A DNA stretch of 64,000 nucleotides from Zhengitettix transpicula (lineage: Eukaryota > Arthropoda > Insecta > Orthoptera > Tetrigidae): the NCBI GenBank assembly GCA_037074705.1, contig CM073590.1, positions 244,048,101 through 244,112,100 of the forward strand, read 5' to 3'. Position numbers and translations under genes: made by a program. A model generated the notes under the pieces. It had not been told where the DNA came from. It ran no database searches and saw nothing but the letters and a program-made list of their open reading frames with translations. Positions 63,669 through 64,000 of the stretch are shown one piece after another. The stretch's first letter is position 1. Every line of letters starts with the position of its first letter.

Positions 63669-64000
63669 AGCAGTATCATTGAAATAATTATCGTCTGTAA
63701 TTGCAGTTATATATATATTTTTTTTTTTTTCAAAAATTAACCTGCAGATGTTAATTATATTATGAAAAATGTTTAATGTGTCTTCAACGATCTCGTTTCA
63801 TTCACAAAGAGGTGAGTGATTTCCGAAATAAATTATCGGAACGAGTTTAGGATATTCTGACCTTTACGAAGGAAATTGATTCTACTAAAGGGTTGATTTT
63901 GAATCCCTTATAACATTCAAAAGATTAAACCAATAGGATACGATTGAAAAAAAATATATAAAAGCTTCATGAATTATTTTTAATTAAATTCTTTTGGTCT
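63669..64000. other. Unassigned AT-rich stretch
   Basis: A short (AT)n and T run near 63706-63730; nothing else seen. Confidence 0.4.

Overview
The window looks like invertebrate, probably arthropod (insect) nuclear DNA. It is AT-rich and made almost entirely of repeats: mariner, two non-LTR retrotransposon remnants, LTRs sitting in (AT)n tracts, Helitron-type 3' ends, two SINE-like families, foldback elements and two satellites. No intact host protein-coding gene could be supported. Most open reading frames arise because satellite or SINE monomers happen to lack stops. The clade call is inference; no species-level marker was recognised.

Layout. 1-2.1 kb: a satellite of about 70 bp ending in a hammerhead-like repeat arm. 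2.9-10.6 kb: two decayed mariners, several foldback repeats, SINE copies and a GC-rich promoter-like patch (6.8-7.2 kb). 11.6-26.2 kb: a thick SINE zone with nested insertions (SINE into SINE, SINE into LINE, LTR next to a SINE 3' end) and two solo LTRs. 26.2-37.9 kb: most of the best hammerhead-like foldbacks, a solo LTR broken by a SINE with perfect target-site duplications and then partly duplicated in tandem, a tRNA-derived SINE with target duplications, and a LINE reverse-transcriptase remnant. 37.9-40.6 kb: a satellite of about 101 bp with a 404-bp higher-order period. 41.6-44.5 kb: a Helitron-like element with internal repeats of about 290 bp, another foldback, and a tRNA-Lys-like fragment beside a tRNA-Lys primer-binding-site sequence. 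45-64 kb: dispersed SINEs, foldbacks, one more solo LTR and long AT-rich stretches.

The most interesting signal is a group of short, inverted-arm repeats. Their arms carry a recurring module: GCAC, then CTGANGA, a small hairpin, GAAAC, GTT or GTC, then GTGT. This is the layout of a minimal hammerhead ribozyme (stem I, core, stem II, core, cleavage triplet, stem I). At least five sequence-distinct families (called A to E here) share it to different degrees, and the left-end satellite appears to be an amplified piece of one of them. Hammerhead motifs are known in Penelope-like retroelements, retrozymes and some animal satellites, so these may be non-autonomous elements of that kind. Activity is not shown, and several copies have substitutions in the core.

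The other system-like feature is an abundant, roughly 520-bp SINE-like retroposon (SINE1 here; about 35 full or partial copies). It has a terminal 5' hairpin, an A-rich or CTT-rich 3' tail and 14-16 bp target duplications. I could find no clear tRNA-type internal promoter in it.
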